Notes: generated by a model from the letters alone, not told the origin. A stretch of 64,000 bases of DNA from Cinclus cinclus (GCF_963662255.1 NC_085046.1:135079392-135143391); one strand, 5' to 3'. Positions 51,001-63,616 are shown, counted from the stretch's first letter. A program made the numbers and translations.

Positions 51001-52943
51001 CATTTTGTCTGGTGGTTCAGCATAACAAGTGAGACCCATAATGGTTTGTGACAAGAAAATATTATTAAGGAGGGAAGCAGAACACTAAAAACTTTTATTA
51101 TATTTTGTATTTTTTAATGAAAGTCTCGAATTCAATTAATTTGAGAAAAAAAGTGAAATTTACAGTTAATCATACTTCCTGAGTAAGCAAATAACAAAAA
51201 TCTCTTATAACCAGAAGAAGCCCCTTATATTTCTGGACTTAAAAAGAGTTATTTGGAGTCAGTCTGCATATATAAATGTAATTGCAAATTTAGGTATTTT
51301 TATTGAGAATAAAAAGACAACAGTCATTAATTTACTCAACTCCATCCATCTTATTGGAGTTCTGTTGAAACAAATTTTATTTTCTTTATTGTTAAAAACA
51401 CAGTATTAAGATATGTCAAATGTAAAAAAAAAAAGTACACTTTAATTATTAACTCATCTCAAATTTTGATAGGTAACCTGAGACACTGCAATGCAGCTTT
51501 TAAAAGAATTTAGGAATTTTCATCATATATCTATGACAAAAAAAAAAAAGACAAAAAAAGAAAATAAGAATTGAATAGCACAGAGTTGATTTGTCAAGAC
51601 AAAGACCACTACGGCCTTCTGTCTGAACATCATTTGAAGACATTTAGGAAAAAAGTGAAAGCAAAATATGTAAAATTGAAAACTTTCATAATTTTCTTAA
51701 AAATCTGAGCAATGACAGGATTTGGACCACCCAGTTATAGAAGAAAGAAAGCTTTTTAATTTAAAAATTTGATTGATTTTGTACACATTTACACTTTTGA
51801 TCTCCAGAATGTTTTATGTCAAATGAATTCCATAATTAATTATGTTTAGTGGAAAGTGTTCTCCTTTGTGCCAGTGTTTTTCCTGATTTTACTGACTGCC
51901 TGATAATCCCTGAATTATGAAAGAGTGGGTCATCACTGCCTACTCTTTTCTTGAATGTACAGACCTATGTTACATCTTCCGCTTCTTATGTTTGCCAAAG
52001 TAAAACACCCCAGACTACTAATTTTAGTCACATGAAAAATATGGCATATTTTCTTGCCCTTCTCTGTGCATTCCTTAATTCACAAGACTGTAGGATAGTT
52101 TTGCATTTTTAAGGTCATGTTTAACATTGCTGTATATTAAACTGTCATTTTTGAAAACTTATATTTGCAAGATTCCTGAATGTCAGTATTCTACACCAAA
52201 CCCTTTTCTGTAGATATGGTTTGTGAAAATTGTTTTGCACTGCTATTCTGTTTATTCTCTTAATCACTCAGTACTGTGTTGTTTTTTTTTTTTTATTTTT
52301 CCACCTTTTTTTACAGTGAGTACTGACATTTCAGATCACCTGTATGCTTTTTATTGTTCAGTATTTACTGCATTTCACAGGTCATCCACAGATAAACCTA
52401 TCGTCATACAATCCAAAAAAAAAAAAGAAGAAAGAATATTGGAAAGTTAGTTTTTCTAAAGTACAGGCCTATAGCGGCTAATACTACCTTTAATCTTATT
52501 TTCTGTGACTTCTGGCCTGAAAATTTCTCCTCAAAACTCTAGAACATTTGCAAAGAGGAGTTGATATACATTCTTCAAAAATTATACATAATTCACTCCT
52601 TGGCAGCTTTTGTTACTGGTGGCAAATTAGTCTACACAAATATATGACTTTCAAGAGAGAAACTGCTGAAAAGCTATGAACATGTGGAAATCATTACAGA
52701 AACAGAAGTTCTCTGGGTTTATTGTATATTCTAAGATGTTCTTGGTTGCAAATTAAACAAGCGGTGCCCAGGATTTCAGTGCTTTAAGAGAAAAAAAAAA
52801 CAGCAGGAGAGAACACATAAGGGGGAATCTTTACTACTACATTTGAAAATAGTTAGGGATACAAATCTGTAAATTTCAATTATGACCTTCCCTAAAAGCT
52901 ATAGTATTTCACTTTTAATTAGTTGAAAGTATTTATACTTGAC
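42076..52943. other. Long AT-rich non-coding stretch
   Basis: This is the longest repeat-poor stretch of the window. I find no supported gene and no named transposon. A GC-richer segment at about 46200-46880 contains a 92-codon plus-strand frame (46549-46827) and an exon-like 56-bp piece (46730-46785). Another less AT-rich segment lies at 48080-48430. Neither matches a repeat I recognise. Confidence 0.4.
42587..42615 (+). repeat. Compound TTTACAC / TTTAC tandem repeat
   Basis: Units of ACTTTAC with period 7 shift to period 5 within 29 bp, which suggests replication slippage. Confidence 0.75.
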
Positions 52944-53035
52944 AGAATCTTATCATGGTTCGGGTTGGAAGGGACTTGGAAGCTCATACAGCTCCACCAG
53001 CCCTGTGATAGTCAGGGAACCTTCCACCACACCAG
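52944..53035 (-). mobile_element. CR1 LINE 3' end, short fragment, minus strand
   Basis: On the + strand: GAATCTTATCATGGTTCGGG, TTGGAAGGGACTTGGAAGC, CAGGGAACCTTCCACCACAC and CCAGGCTGC. This is the reversed end of a CR1 3' untranslated region. Sequence to about 53095 may be a further diverged part. Confidence 0.8.
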
Positions 53036-55966
53036 GCTGCATCTTCACTTGAAAGGCAACCAAGTCTCCTGTTTTAGTCCAACCTTTTGGATAAACGCAA
53101 GTCTGGAAGCAAGGCATGCATTTCTCATACTTTGGCATAGAAAAATTTACAAGAGAGTGATGCATAATTTTTTGCATTTATTTTCCTTCAGTGTATAATG
53201 ACTATTTAAGATTAAGTACTATCTTTTATTTACAAAATATTTTTAAATTAATATACTTTTTACTTAATTCTATTAATGAGGCTTTCCATTTAAAGCAAAT
53301 TACATGGTCACTAAGGCCAGTATTGATCTTGAAAGCCCATAATACATTTACAGATAGATAAAACTAATGCAGTCAGTGCTACTAGAGCCACTTTCTTTTC
53401 CAAGAAGAAATCAGTGTACCGAATGTTAAGACATAGTAAGAAAGTTACCTGAACTGCAACTACTTTAAGAACGTGAAGTAAATATGCAGATATATGTGCA
53501 TACACTTATGAAAAACATTATTGAAAATGTAACATTAACATGGCTGAAAAAAGTCTATCAAGACAGGCATTTTGGTTAGTGAAATGCTGTCCCTTTGCCA
53601 TCTGCAAGGCTTTGTGTGCTCCAAAAGTCAGTACAAGATCGCAGAAGCACAGGAAAAAGAAAAGTGGTGGAAAAAGATCTTTGCCTTGTTGTTTCCTCAG
53701 ATGTGAAAATAGCATAACTTCAGAAACCTGCTTAACTGGCCTCTCAGTTGCTACAGAAATGGTTTACAGATACCAGAGAGACTACTTAATGAGACGAGGT
53801 GCAGATAAGGTTAAACACTGCAACAGCACTGTCTGAGCAAGATGAACAGCCTGTTTGGTATGGTAAGTGTGTAGTAAAGTCACACAACATCAAAACATGT
53901 AAATTCAGCTTTTTTTCTGTTTTCCTGGAGCTTTTTAATACTGTATTTTAAAGGAAACAAAACTTAAGAGGTTACCCTCACGTGATCCTGTGCGTACAAA
54001 TATTTAGGAATTTCAAATGTAGCATGTGCTCCCCAAGGTCTTCCTTTCTGATTAGTGATCAAAATTTACTATTTCTTTGCTATTTCTTTTTTTCCCCCCC
54101 ACCTGTTGTGTACCTTCTAGCATGCATTTACAGGTAGAAACTCCATAACATTAGGTATGTTATCAAAGCCAAGTTTTCTAATCTCATCCTTCAGCTTCAA
54201 AGTGATTTTTTTATCAGTAATTGCTCCTAGATTTTTATCATCATTGATCATGCTTTAAGAGACGGTGTGTGATCATTTCACTCTGAAAATGTGAGACAAA
54301 ATTTTACAGTCCTAAGACTCTATGACCACTGTTTTCATGCTGTTCCTAGCTTTTAATTTTTCAGTTCTTTTTCTGAAAATTTTCCGTACATGAGGTTGAA
54401 AATGATGTCTAGTAAATATTTGAAAGAACCCAACATCCTTCACTCCATTTTAATATGCTAGCAATTTCTTAATTTTCAGCAGCAGGTATTAGATATGCTG
54501 TTTTGTTAGATGTCTTTTGAATATTCTTCTAGACAACTTTTTTTCCCTTAATTATTTACAATTTAAAGAATTCTGTGTCACAATTTAAGATTAACTTTAT
54601 TCTGGACATATAAATTGCTGAATAATTTCAGTTTTTGTTAAAATAGGAATGGACAAAACAAATAAAGTCACAGGTCCTAGTGTTTGCTCTAAAGAAAAGT
54701 GCTTTGTCTTGTGTTATACACCCATACATACCTACTCAATTTTTTTCAACTTCTGTTTGAAGGTCCTTGCCAGAAAAAATACTAGTAAAACTTAATTTTG
54801 TTCTCCTGGTGGTAATAATAAAGGTCAAGTTTGTAAAATGCAAAATAGTAGCTTTAGAATTTTTAGAAACAAACTGGCATTTAAGGAGAAAAATGCTTTG
54901 TACAAGAACAATATTGTTGCAAAAGAGATGAAACAGCAAACCTGAAAGTACAGACCTGCTTTCTTGAGTGTATTCACATATTGTATTCTAAATGGTTCCA
55001 GCTGATTCCTGAACACAGAAAAAAAACAAACTTGTGACTAGTTTATTAAACACTGAATGATTCAGGTTGAAAGTACCTCTGCAGATTTTTTAGACAGAAC
55101 TTTACTCATCTGTGAAGCACAATTGTACATAAGTAAACACAGACCACTCAGACTCAAACTTATACATCTCTTCAGGTTTTTGGAGGAGATGATATTCTGC
55201 TAAATCTTATATCTATTTGGCATACTTATATTTTAAATAAACTAACACTGTTTTGAAATACCTTTTTGCATTATGAACTAACTAGAAGACGGGGAGAAAG
55301 TAAAAAGGCAGAAGATTGGAGATGTAACTCCATTTCTACTAGCCAATAGTTGGAACTGCTCACCTTTTCCCTTCAGAATTAGATCTGAGTCAATGTACAT
55401 GACCCACTAGGTATGATGGTCTATTTGTGGTTAGAAATATGCAAAGACAGAATAAGATCCTGAAGGAAAAGATGAGTTTGATTTTAGCCAAGATACTGGA
55501 CTCTGTTTCATTTTCTTCTTTTTATACTGCGATATAAAGATTTTGAAGTCAAGAACAATCCAAGAAACCTACACACATACATATTTATATTTGCTTATTT
55601 CTCTTATTATTCAAATTCCCCAAAGCAAAGATGTCTGAATTTCAGTGGAATTTCACTGAATTTGAAGGGTAAGAAATGAGTGGCATGTTTTTTAGTAAGA
55701 GAATTTCAGTTCTCAAACCCTAGGATTTTTTCAGCTAATAATTTGCTCCTCCACCGTATTTAAGTGTAGTAACTTCATATGCAATTATCATAAAGGTAAA
55801 TAGTTCTAATTGTGTTCTAAAATGGCTAATAACTGGGGATATTAATTACTCTATTACCAGAAGTTAATGAGTGTAAAGGCATCTCGGGCTGTAGAGTGAA
55901 GAAAGAGTAAGCCTGACTTTTTTTCTTTTGATCAGAGCATCGACAGACATTTGATTTATTCTTCCT
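53036..55966. other. AT-rich non-coding stretch
   Basis: No supported gene or repeat is seen. A 98-codon plus-strand frame (53540-53836) starts with a good Kozak context (AACATGG) but has no family features and is crossed by an open antisense frame, so I leave it as a curiosity under findings. Confidence 0.4.
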
Positions 55967-56953
55967 GTATATTGGATTTACGTATTTGGTACACATGAGA
56001 TTTTGGTAGCAGGAGCACTACAGAACTGACAGAACTGTCACAAGATGCCCATCATGTCTGACTGACCCAGAGTCTGCCATCTCTGAGAAGGACCTGCTAC
56101 TGGTCAAAGCTGAGTTTTCATTGACAGAAGTAGTACCTCCAAAAAGACATATTTAAGAGAGGAACAAAATGCTGGACAGCTGCTATGGAAAAGGAAATAT
56201 GTGAGAGAAATCATTGTGCAGACACAGGGTTAGTGAAATAGGAGGGGGAATGGTGGTGCATGAGTCAAAGCTAATATTCCTCTTCAGTCCCTGAGGAGGG
56301 CTGTGGTGACACAGGCTGTCACTCTGCAGTCCCTGCAGGACCTCACACTGAAGCAGGTAGATGTACCCTGGAGACTGCTGCAGTCCATAGAGAGCCTAGG
56401 CTGGAGGGAGCTTTCTGGCAGGATTGGTGGCCCAAAAGTGGACGCATGCTGGAGCAGCCTGCTCCTGAAGGATTGCACCCTGTGGGAGGACTCACACTGC
56501 AGGAATTAACAAAGAGCTGCAGTTCCATGGGACAGACCAACACTGGAACTGTTTGTGAAGGGCTGTCTCCTGCATGTGGGACCTAGTGCTGGAGGAAAAG
56601 AGCATGAGCAACAGGCACAACGCATCATGAATTGACCACAAACCCCATCTTCCATCCCCTTGGTGCCCTTAAGAGATGGCAATTAGTCAGGGTGAAGTTG
56701 AGCCTGGGAAGAAGGGAGGGCTGGCAGGAATGATTTTAGATTTATTCTTATTTCTTACTATACTTATCAATGCAATTGGCAAGAAATAATTTTCCCTAAG
56801 CTGAGTCTGTTTTTTCTGTAAACATAATTGCCAAGCAAGCTCTCCCTGTCCTTCCCTGAAACCACAATCTTTTTGTTACCTGTCCTGCTGAGGAGTGAAA
56901 TGATAAAGTGGTTTGGTGGGCACTTGGGAGCCAGCCAAAGTCAAATCACCACA
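55967..56953 (+). mobile_element. Near-complete solitary avian ERV LTR, plus strand
   Basis: A segment of about 990 bp starting TGTATATTGG and ending in CACCACA, with TG...CA ends. Characteristic blocks in order are TTTTGGTAGCAGG, then a TATTTAAGAG stretch (56151-56160), then a GC-richer region with repeated units around CACACTGAAGCAGG and CATGCTGGAGCAG, then GGCTGTCTCCTGCATG, ATGAATTGACCACAAACC, GTTGAGCCTGGGAAGAAGGG, the degenerate polyadenylation context AAGAAATAATTTTCCC, CTCCCTGTCCTTCCC and GGGCACTTGGGAGCCAGCC. Short flanks TTCC (55963-55966 and 56954-56957) may be a target duplication. LTRs supply promoter and polyadenylation signals to a provirus; no internal viral genes are present here. 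Open frames over 56284-56543 are by-products of the GC-rich repeats. Confidence 0.8.
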
Positions 56954-58169
56954 TTCCAATTGAATGTTTCCTTGGTAAATTACCTTCTGGTTTATTATTG
57001 TAATAAAGAATAAGTATACTATTCTTATTAAAATTATTTTATAGATTTTAAATGCACAAAGTCTGGCCTCTTACACTTAGGGAAACTGGAAGATGCCTTT
57101 TGTATAAACACAGAATTATTAGGACCTTTGAAGTACTTTATTCACAGATAAATGCCCCTCTTATTATACCCCAATTAAAATTAATCAATTTTCAGAGAAA
57201 AGGGCATGCACAGCCTTTCACTGTAAAATCTGATAGATGTTAGCCACTTTGGGTTAACCAATGGATGAGGTGCTATTTTAAAAGGATTTAGAGGCTTTAT
57301 TATTAGGTTAGCTAGTACTATTTGAGAACACTATATTGTGCACCTCTATAACTAGTGTTGGTATTAAGAACCCTTTTTATCATCTTTAAATTTACTCAAA
57401 GTACTAAAGGAAGAAACAATGAAATAATGAAACCAGAATTTTACCCCTTGGTACACTCCCTTGCTCACTGCACAATGCTTGAGTACTCTGAGTAATTGGA
57501 TTAAGCTTATATGAATTCTCTTGCCTTTAATAAAGATGTTGGCAAGAAAACTTCCTGCTGTCTTTTTAATCCATTTAGCAATTCCCTACAGAATAGCACA
57601 CTCACTATGACAGGAATGGTAGATGCTTTTGAAAAACAGCTAAGTAATTTATTCCCTCGTGCTGTATCTTTATGTGCAAATATGTAGGATGATATAAAGT
57701 ACAAGAAAACCATTTTTACATGTATTTTGAACTAATTTCTGAACAAATATCATATATTCTATGCCTTTTAATTGGAGGAAAATCCAGTTTGGGAACTAAA
57801 ACAATTCCCAGGGCATAGGTCATCATTTTGACCTCACATATCATCCTGTGGTGAAGAATTAGTTACCACAGGTCACTCAAGCTTGTTTTGCACCCATTGA
57901 TGATAGCCACTTACAGGGTATCTAATGGCTAATTAATTGACCATTCTGTACTGAATCTTAAAGACACATGGAATATTTAATAGACTAAGAGGTAAACTAA
58001 GAAACATCAGGTCAGAAAAGGTCTTGTGAGGGTGAAAAATGGTCTGCAAGTACTATAGACCCAGTGAAGTCTATAAGGAAATGACTTTCAAAAATAATGT
58101 AAGTTTTCACTGCATTTGTTTCCAAATGCTTTTAGGAATCACTTACCCTACCATATTTTTATATGCTAC
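56954..58169. other. AT-rich non-coding stretch between LTRs
   Basis: No gene or named repeat is recognised. Confidence 0.4.
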
Positions 58170-58730
58170 TGTTCTAGTTTGGCATTCACTGGCTGCCAGA
58201 TATCCACCCAGTGACTCTCTTACTCCCTTTCCACAGTAGGGTAAGAGGAAAAAATAAAATGAGAAAAGGCAGTAATTGAGATAAAGATATAGAGATCAAT
58301 TAATACTTCTACCACTGAGGGGAAAACAGGGCTCTGACTCCCTTTCTTTACAGGCAGCACCCCGCAGAACTCTGACTCCTTCTCTCCTTTATGCAAGTTT
58401 CCATCTTTCTTCTTCATGACTGGCTAGCCCCAAACCTATCTGTTACCTGGACACCTAACCCTCTCTGTCCCTAACACAACATCTTCTTACCTTGTCCGTC
58501 CCATACCTCCTCACAGCACAGCCAGCACACTCCATCTCAAAGTACAGCAAACTCCACCTGCAGCTGTAATTAGTAGCCAGCTAGCCCACTCTCTTATACA
58601 CCCAAACCCATTGGATCGGCACAGATATTTCCACTCCTCAGTAATCAGAACAGGTGTAATTCATCGGGAGAGATTGTCTTCAGTACTATCCTTTCAACCT
58701 GTCTTCCCACACTGGATAACAGTTATTCCA
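58170..58730 (-). mobile_element. Solitary avian ERV LTR, minus strand
   Basis: A 561-bp segment starting TGTTCTAGTTTGGC and ending TTATTCCA (TG...CA). Its left part, GGCTGCCAGATATCCACCCA to GAGATAAAGATATAGAG, resembles the reversed 3' end of the LTR family at 55967-56953. The middle is CT-rich and different, so it belongs to a related family or has a swapped U3. Flanking 6-mers TGCTAC (58164-58169) and TGATAC (58731-58736) fit a target duplication with one change. No viral frames are attached. Confidence 0.65.
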
Positions 58731-59449
58731 TGATACTCTGACTAATACCTTTCTGACAAGTTAAGTCAGAATTGGTACTGGTATGCAAGACAAGATTCTT
58801 CATTCTTTATGAAGCTTATTCTTCCTGCATAAAATTTCAGGTATATTAATTTAATGTCTGCCCAAGATAAAATTGTCATGACACTATTTTTTCCAGATTG
58901 CTGCATTTAGACAATGCTTTATACTAGAAGATTGCTATCTCTTTTACTGAAGTCAGTCCCAAAATTTTTACTCATAATTAATCTATACTTTTCTCTCCAA
59001 ACACTTTGCCCTTATTCATCAGTTATCTATGATAACTGAATATGTAACTCAAGTCTTGTGGGAGAAAAGATTCACATATTCTTCCAGGGATTCTGAATCA
59101 GGTTTTTACTATTATTATAAGCATATATGGTCTTTACTGTTATTGCAAAGACAAGCTCTTTACAAGTTGTCTGTCCACACCCCAAATACATTCTACAGTC
59201 ATCTGGTCTTTACATATCTAGCAGAGCATCAAAATCTACCAGAAGGGACAAATTAGAAGGATTTAAAAAATAGTGAACATTATGATTTGTCTTTCTGAAT
59301 TATATGTTTGGAAGGGAAACAGCCAGGACAGATGAAACCAAATGTTCCTAGGGATATCCCAGACCATCTGCTGTCACACTCCAAATCTAAAACATGAAAC
59401 TGGAGGTAGAAAAAGGAAGGGGGAGAATATTTGCAGCTATGACATTTCT
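58731..59449. other. AT-rich non-coding stretch
   Basis: No gene or named repeat is recognised. Confidence 0.4.
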
Positions 59450-59796
59450 CTTCCTGAAGAAGATGAGGCTCAGGAGTGACCTTATTGCTCTCTACACATA
59501 CGCAAAAGGAGGGTGTAGCCAGGTGGAGGTCAGTCTCTTCTCCCAGGAAACAAGCAATAGGACAAGAAGACATAATCTTAAACTGCACCAGGGATGGTTT
59601 AAGTTGGACATTAGGAAGAATTTTTCACAGAAAGAGTAATTAGACATTGAAATGGACTGCCTAGGGAGGTGGTGGAGTCACTGTACATGGAGGTGTTTAA
59701 GGAAAGACTGGTCTTGGCACCAAGTGACATGGTCTAGTGGATGGGGTGGTGTTAGGTCATAGGTTGGACTTGATTATCTGATTCCCAAGTAATTCT
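59450..59796 (+). mobile_element. CR1 LINE, 5' truncated
   Basis: Plus-strand CR1 whose first part still encodes recognisable polymerase tail residues: [16 protein letters not shown], then [17 protein letters not shown], then [10 protein letters not shown] stop follows at about 59637. The 3' untranslated blocks TGGACTGCCTAGGGAGGTGG and AGGTTGGACTTGATTATCTG lead to a worn tail. The frame is open for about 60 codons, which makes this one of the better preserved coding remnants, but it covers only the non-catalytic C-terminus. Confidence 0.85.
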
Positions 59797-61002
59797 GCTT
59801 TACTGGGGATGTCTGGACCCCTGCTTGCCCTTGGGAAAGGAGTGAATTAATTCCTTTGCTTACGCCTACAGATTTTGTTGTACTGGTTAAACTGTCTTTA
59901 TCTCTACACACCAGTTCTTACACCACTACCACCTGATTGTCTCTTGCATCCTACCCATGTTTCTAGGTTTTATACAATAAATACCTTACCTTTGCCAGTT
60001 CTGCCAGTTAACTAATTTACATGGTAGCTCCGTATTGAATTGCATAGTTTTAAACTTGAACTTTGTCTCCCATCTAAACAGATTTATTATTCTCATCAAT
60101 AACACCATTTTTAAGCAAAGAAAATTAAGCTGTGCTTCGGAAGAAAAGATAAACATTTATTCTAACTATTATTTCCTTGATGTCCTGTTCTAAGGCTCAG
60201 CATATTTTATGATATATCTTTTAACACATTTGTTGCTTTCCTAAGATATATTTCTCTACTAATTCTTCTATCTATAAATAGGCAGGTTCAACATATATAT
60301 AGGAGGATTGAATTACATTAGATTGAAAAATACAGTGGTTTTGCTCCTGAAATGAAAAAATACAATAGTTTCTCTTTAGTAAGAAGAAGTGAATAGTGAT
60401 ATTGTTTTCTAGAAATAATGCTGTGCATCACCTTTTAAACTATTTCTTTTTCTTTAAAATTACATTTTTTCCCAATCACAAGATATTACTGTGTAACTTA
60501 ATTAACCCGAAGAGAGTTACATACCCTAGATTTTGTTTATAGCAACCTACATAGAACATTTACAAATGGATGAGAAAGTGAAAGAACTTAAACATATCAA
60601 TATAATTCAGTTGTGAGCTTATTTTTAAAACCATAACTTTTTCTTTGAAAGTATAAATACATGGTTAAAGTCTGTACCAGAATTCTGAGGACTTGCTCCT
60701 CTATTTCTCATTTTTTCAAAGTCTGTGTGTTCCTGTACTTTTGTAACACATGAACATATTTAAATTTCACAAATAAAAGTGTTTTTGATGCCTGGCCAAA
60801 TCCATTTTACTGGGAATATATTATTTTCTTAACAATATTTATGATTTAAATTATAATAAGTCAAATTGACTAATAGCTTTGATACACAGTAATTGCACAG
60901 TCTCTGTACAGATCATATTTCATGCCTCAAAAGAGTAGCTAGCAATGGAGCTATCTAGTGCTTTGTGCTGTGCTTCAGTTCAGGAGACTAATCCACTAAC
61001 AG
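59797..61002. other. AT-rich non-coding stretch
   Basis: No gene is supported. The last 50 bases before 61003 may still belong to the adjacent LTR. Confidence 0.4.
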
Positions 61003-61895
61003 GTTAGTAACTTGGTTCAACTCCATCTGGCAACTTAGCACCACACAGCCACCTGCTCAACCCACACTCAGAGGAATGGGAGAAGAGACTTGAGAGCGCA
61101 AAAGTGGAAAATCCTATGGGTTAGGACAAGGAATGTTTAATATTTAAAATATAATAATAAAAACAACAATAGTAATAATATTGTCATGAAAAGGAAAATA
61201 GGAAAGAGAGAAAAATGTAACCCAAGAAAGACTACCTGAAAGGAGCTCAGAGCAAACTGAGGGTCGGCCTCTTCTTCAACGCAGCTAGTAATAGAAGAAA
61301 ATGGCCTCAAGCTGCACCAGGGGAGGCTTAGGTTGGACATCAGAAAGAATTCCTGCATGGAAAGAGTTGTCAAATGTTAGAATGAACTGCCCAGAGAGGT
61401 GGCAGAGTCACCATCCCCTAAGGTGTTCAAGAAATCATTGGTTTTGGCACATAGTGCTATGGTTGGCAAGGTGGTGATCAGTCAAAGGTTGGACTCAATG
61501 ATCTTGGGGGTGCTTTACAACCTAAATGATTCTATGATTCTGTGATTCTAAGAAAAGTGATGGAAATGAAAACAATTGCTCACTACCAACTGATCAGTGC
61601 TAAGAGAATTTCCAAACCTCCAAATCTGTATGTTGACCATGATGCCATGTATTATGGAATATCCCTTTGGTCAGTTGGGGTCAACTGTACTGACTGTGTC
61701 CTCTCCAGGCATCTCATACACCCCAGCCTAATTGCTGCATGATGAGGTGGGAAACACAAAAGGTCTTGACTCTGTGCACTGCTCAGCAAAAATGAAAACA
61801 TCTCTGAATTACCAGCATTGTCTCCAACACAATCCAGAATCTAGCCCAACAGTCTAACATGAGAAAATTTAGCTTTATCCCAGAGAAAACCAGCT
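61003..61895 (-). mobile_element. Avian ERV LTR, minus strand, split by a CR1
   Basis: The left part (61003-61227) shows reversed LTR blocks CTTAGCACCACACAGCC, ATCCTATGGGTTAGGACAAG and an AATAATA-rich stretch. The right part (61552-61895) shows AATTGCTCACTACC, TTATGGAATATCCCTTTGG, ACTGACTGTGTCCTC, GGTCTTGACTCTGTGCAC and TTATCCCAGAGAAAACCAGC. This order is that of a common avian LTR family different from the one at 55967. Removing the CR1 at 61228-61551 leaves about 570 bp of LTR. Both outer borders are approximate, and no target duplication was identified for the LTR itself. No viral frame is attached. Confidence 0.75.
61228..61551 (+). mobile_element. CR1 LINE inserted into an LTR
   Basis: A 5'-truncated CR1 running from CTACCTGAAAGGAGC through GAAAATGGCCTCAAGCTGC, AGGGGAGGCTTAGGTTGGAC, GAATGAACTGCCCAGAGAGG and GGTTGGACTCAATGATCTTG. 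It has the best preserved tail in the window, about three 8-bp ATTCTRTG-type units ending near 61549. Flanking AAGAAA on both sides (61221-61226 and 61551-61556) may be a short target duplication. The clean tail suggests it is one of the youngest insertions here. Confidence 0.9.
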
Positions 61896-63616
61896 CAACT
61901 ACTCACCAGAAATCTTTTCTGTTGGTATGTATACATGCTGACAGTGATCAGAAGACTTCTTTGTCTTGTTCCTGGATCACTGGAGGTTTTATAATCCATT
62001 ACTATAAAGGTTTTCATACATTCTTTTCTGATTTTTCTTTTTTGCAATATGTTTTTCTGACCAAAAGCATATTTAGTGCTTCTGCAACAGCTCATCGATG
62101 TTCAAGGGCAGAATGCCTGCTGTTCTTACCTCACTGCAATCCTCCATTGTTTAGATAGCCAAGAATTGCATAAAATCATTTCACTGTAGGGCCACACAGA
62201 GCAATCACATTGGTTTGTCACATGTACACAAGATTTAAGTACAGTCTTACTGGGTAAAGGTCCATCTAGCACAGTATTTGCATTTGAGAATGGCCAAAAG
62301 TGCATATCTAGACAAGGATTTAAGAATAGAGCAAACATATGTGAAAATTCCCTTTAAAACTCCCCTAGCTTTTGATCTGTTTCAGTTGAGGTTTTCTTGT
62401 CTGAGACTCGATTTCTGTGTATTTAGTAACCCTCAAAAAGTTGTTCAGCTTTTCCTCCTTCAAAGCCAGTTCTATTAGCACTGAGGTCCACAGCTCAGTC
62501 ACCTGATGTCTCACCTCTTTGATTATTTGTGAGTGCACATTTTGATTATCTTTCATGCTTCTTTTATCTACTGCTAATACTGGAAAAGAGAAACAATAAT
62601 CATTACCTACCCAATCTGCCATCCCCAGGACATGTTTTATGGAAGACCTCTTGTATAGTCCTTCTCATTTATCCTTTTTTTTTTTGTTTTTTTTTTTACA
62701 GAGTGAGGTTTACTTTCTAATGTCTAATACAGAAGTCAATACATGCTTGCTGCCTTTGACTGGCAACTTTTCCATTACAACATATCACTTATGACATGTG
62801 ACTACAAACAGGATTAACATAGAAAAATTGATGTTTTCTCAAATATTAGAAAAGGAAAGCAAAATTTACTACTTTTTTTTCAAACTACAGTTATATACTA
62901 AAATGGTGTTTGCAAAGCTAACTATATTAACTCCAATAGTTCACTCACAGTAATAATGGAAAGCTTGGATCCAGGACTGTCTTAGTTTGGCTTTTGTTCT
63001 CCATGTATATCAGCTGGACTTTATTCCCACTAAGTTTGGTATACTATTTAATTTTATTGGTGTGAGACACTTTTGCATTTCTTTATGGTGAGTCCAATCA
63101 TTACTGCCTTGATAGATGAAGCTTTATAGCCTATTTTAATGACACTTTTGAAAAGAGAATTCCCAGTCTGAAGGTGTGTCCTGTATTCTATGCCCTTTTG
63201 TTGAATTTATTTCCATTTGGTTTTATTGAAGAAGAGTTTATCAAAAGCTTGCAGCTGATTTTAATGATGCCAAATACAATATCTGAAAGTCAAAATAAAA
63301 TAGGTAAGTATTTTAAAAATACCACAACACATGGAATACAATAATGTGCAAAAGCCTGTAGAATTAAACCCATTGGCATACCCTGACTCACTATTTTATC
63401 TTGTAACAATATTGGCTTCTTTAAATCTTTGTTACAAATTATTTTTCAAGTCTGGCTTGTTATTTATGTCTTTTTTGTTCTTATTTTTCCAAAGTATTGA
63501 TGAACATTTTCCTTGATATTGTCTTGACTAAAGATCCTTGTAAAGTATTCATAATGGTGACCTAATGAAATTCCTTTTATCATTGGTAATTCAGAGTAAT
63601 TTTGTACATTGGTCAT
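61896..63616. other. AT-rich non-coding stretch
   Basis: No gene or named repeat is recognised. T-rich runs lie at 62672-62697. Confidence 0.4.

Noticed and set aside
56284..56543. Overlapping open frames on both strands at 56.3-56.5 kb
   Set aside because: They fall inside the GC-rich repeated part of an LTR and have no protein family features.
24961..61895. Complete endogenous provirus between two LTRs
   Set aside because: The LTRs belong to differing families or orientations, and no gag-, pol- or env-like frame lies between any pair.
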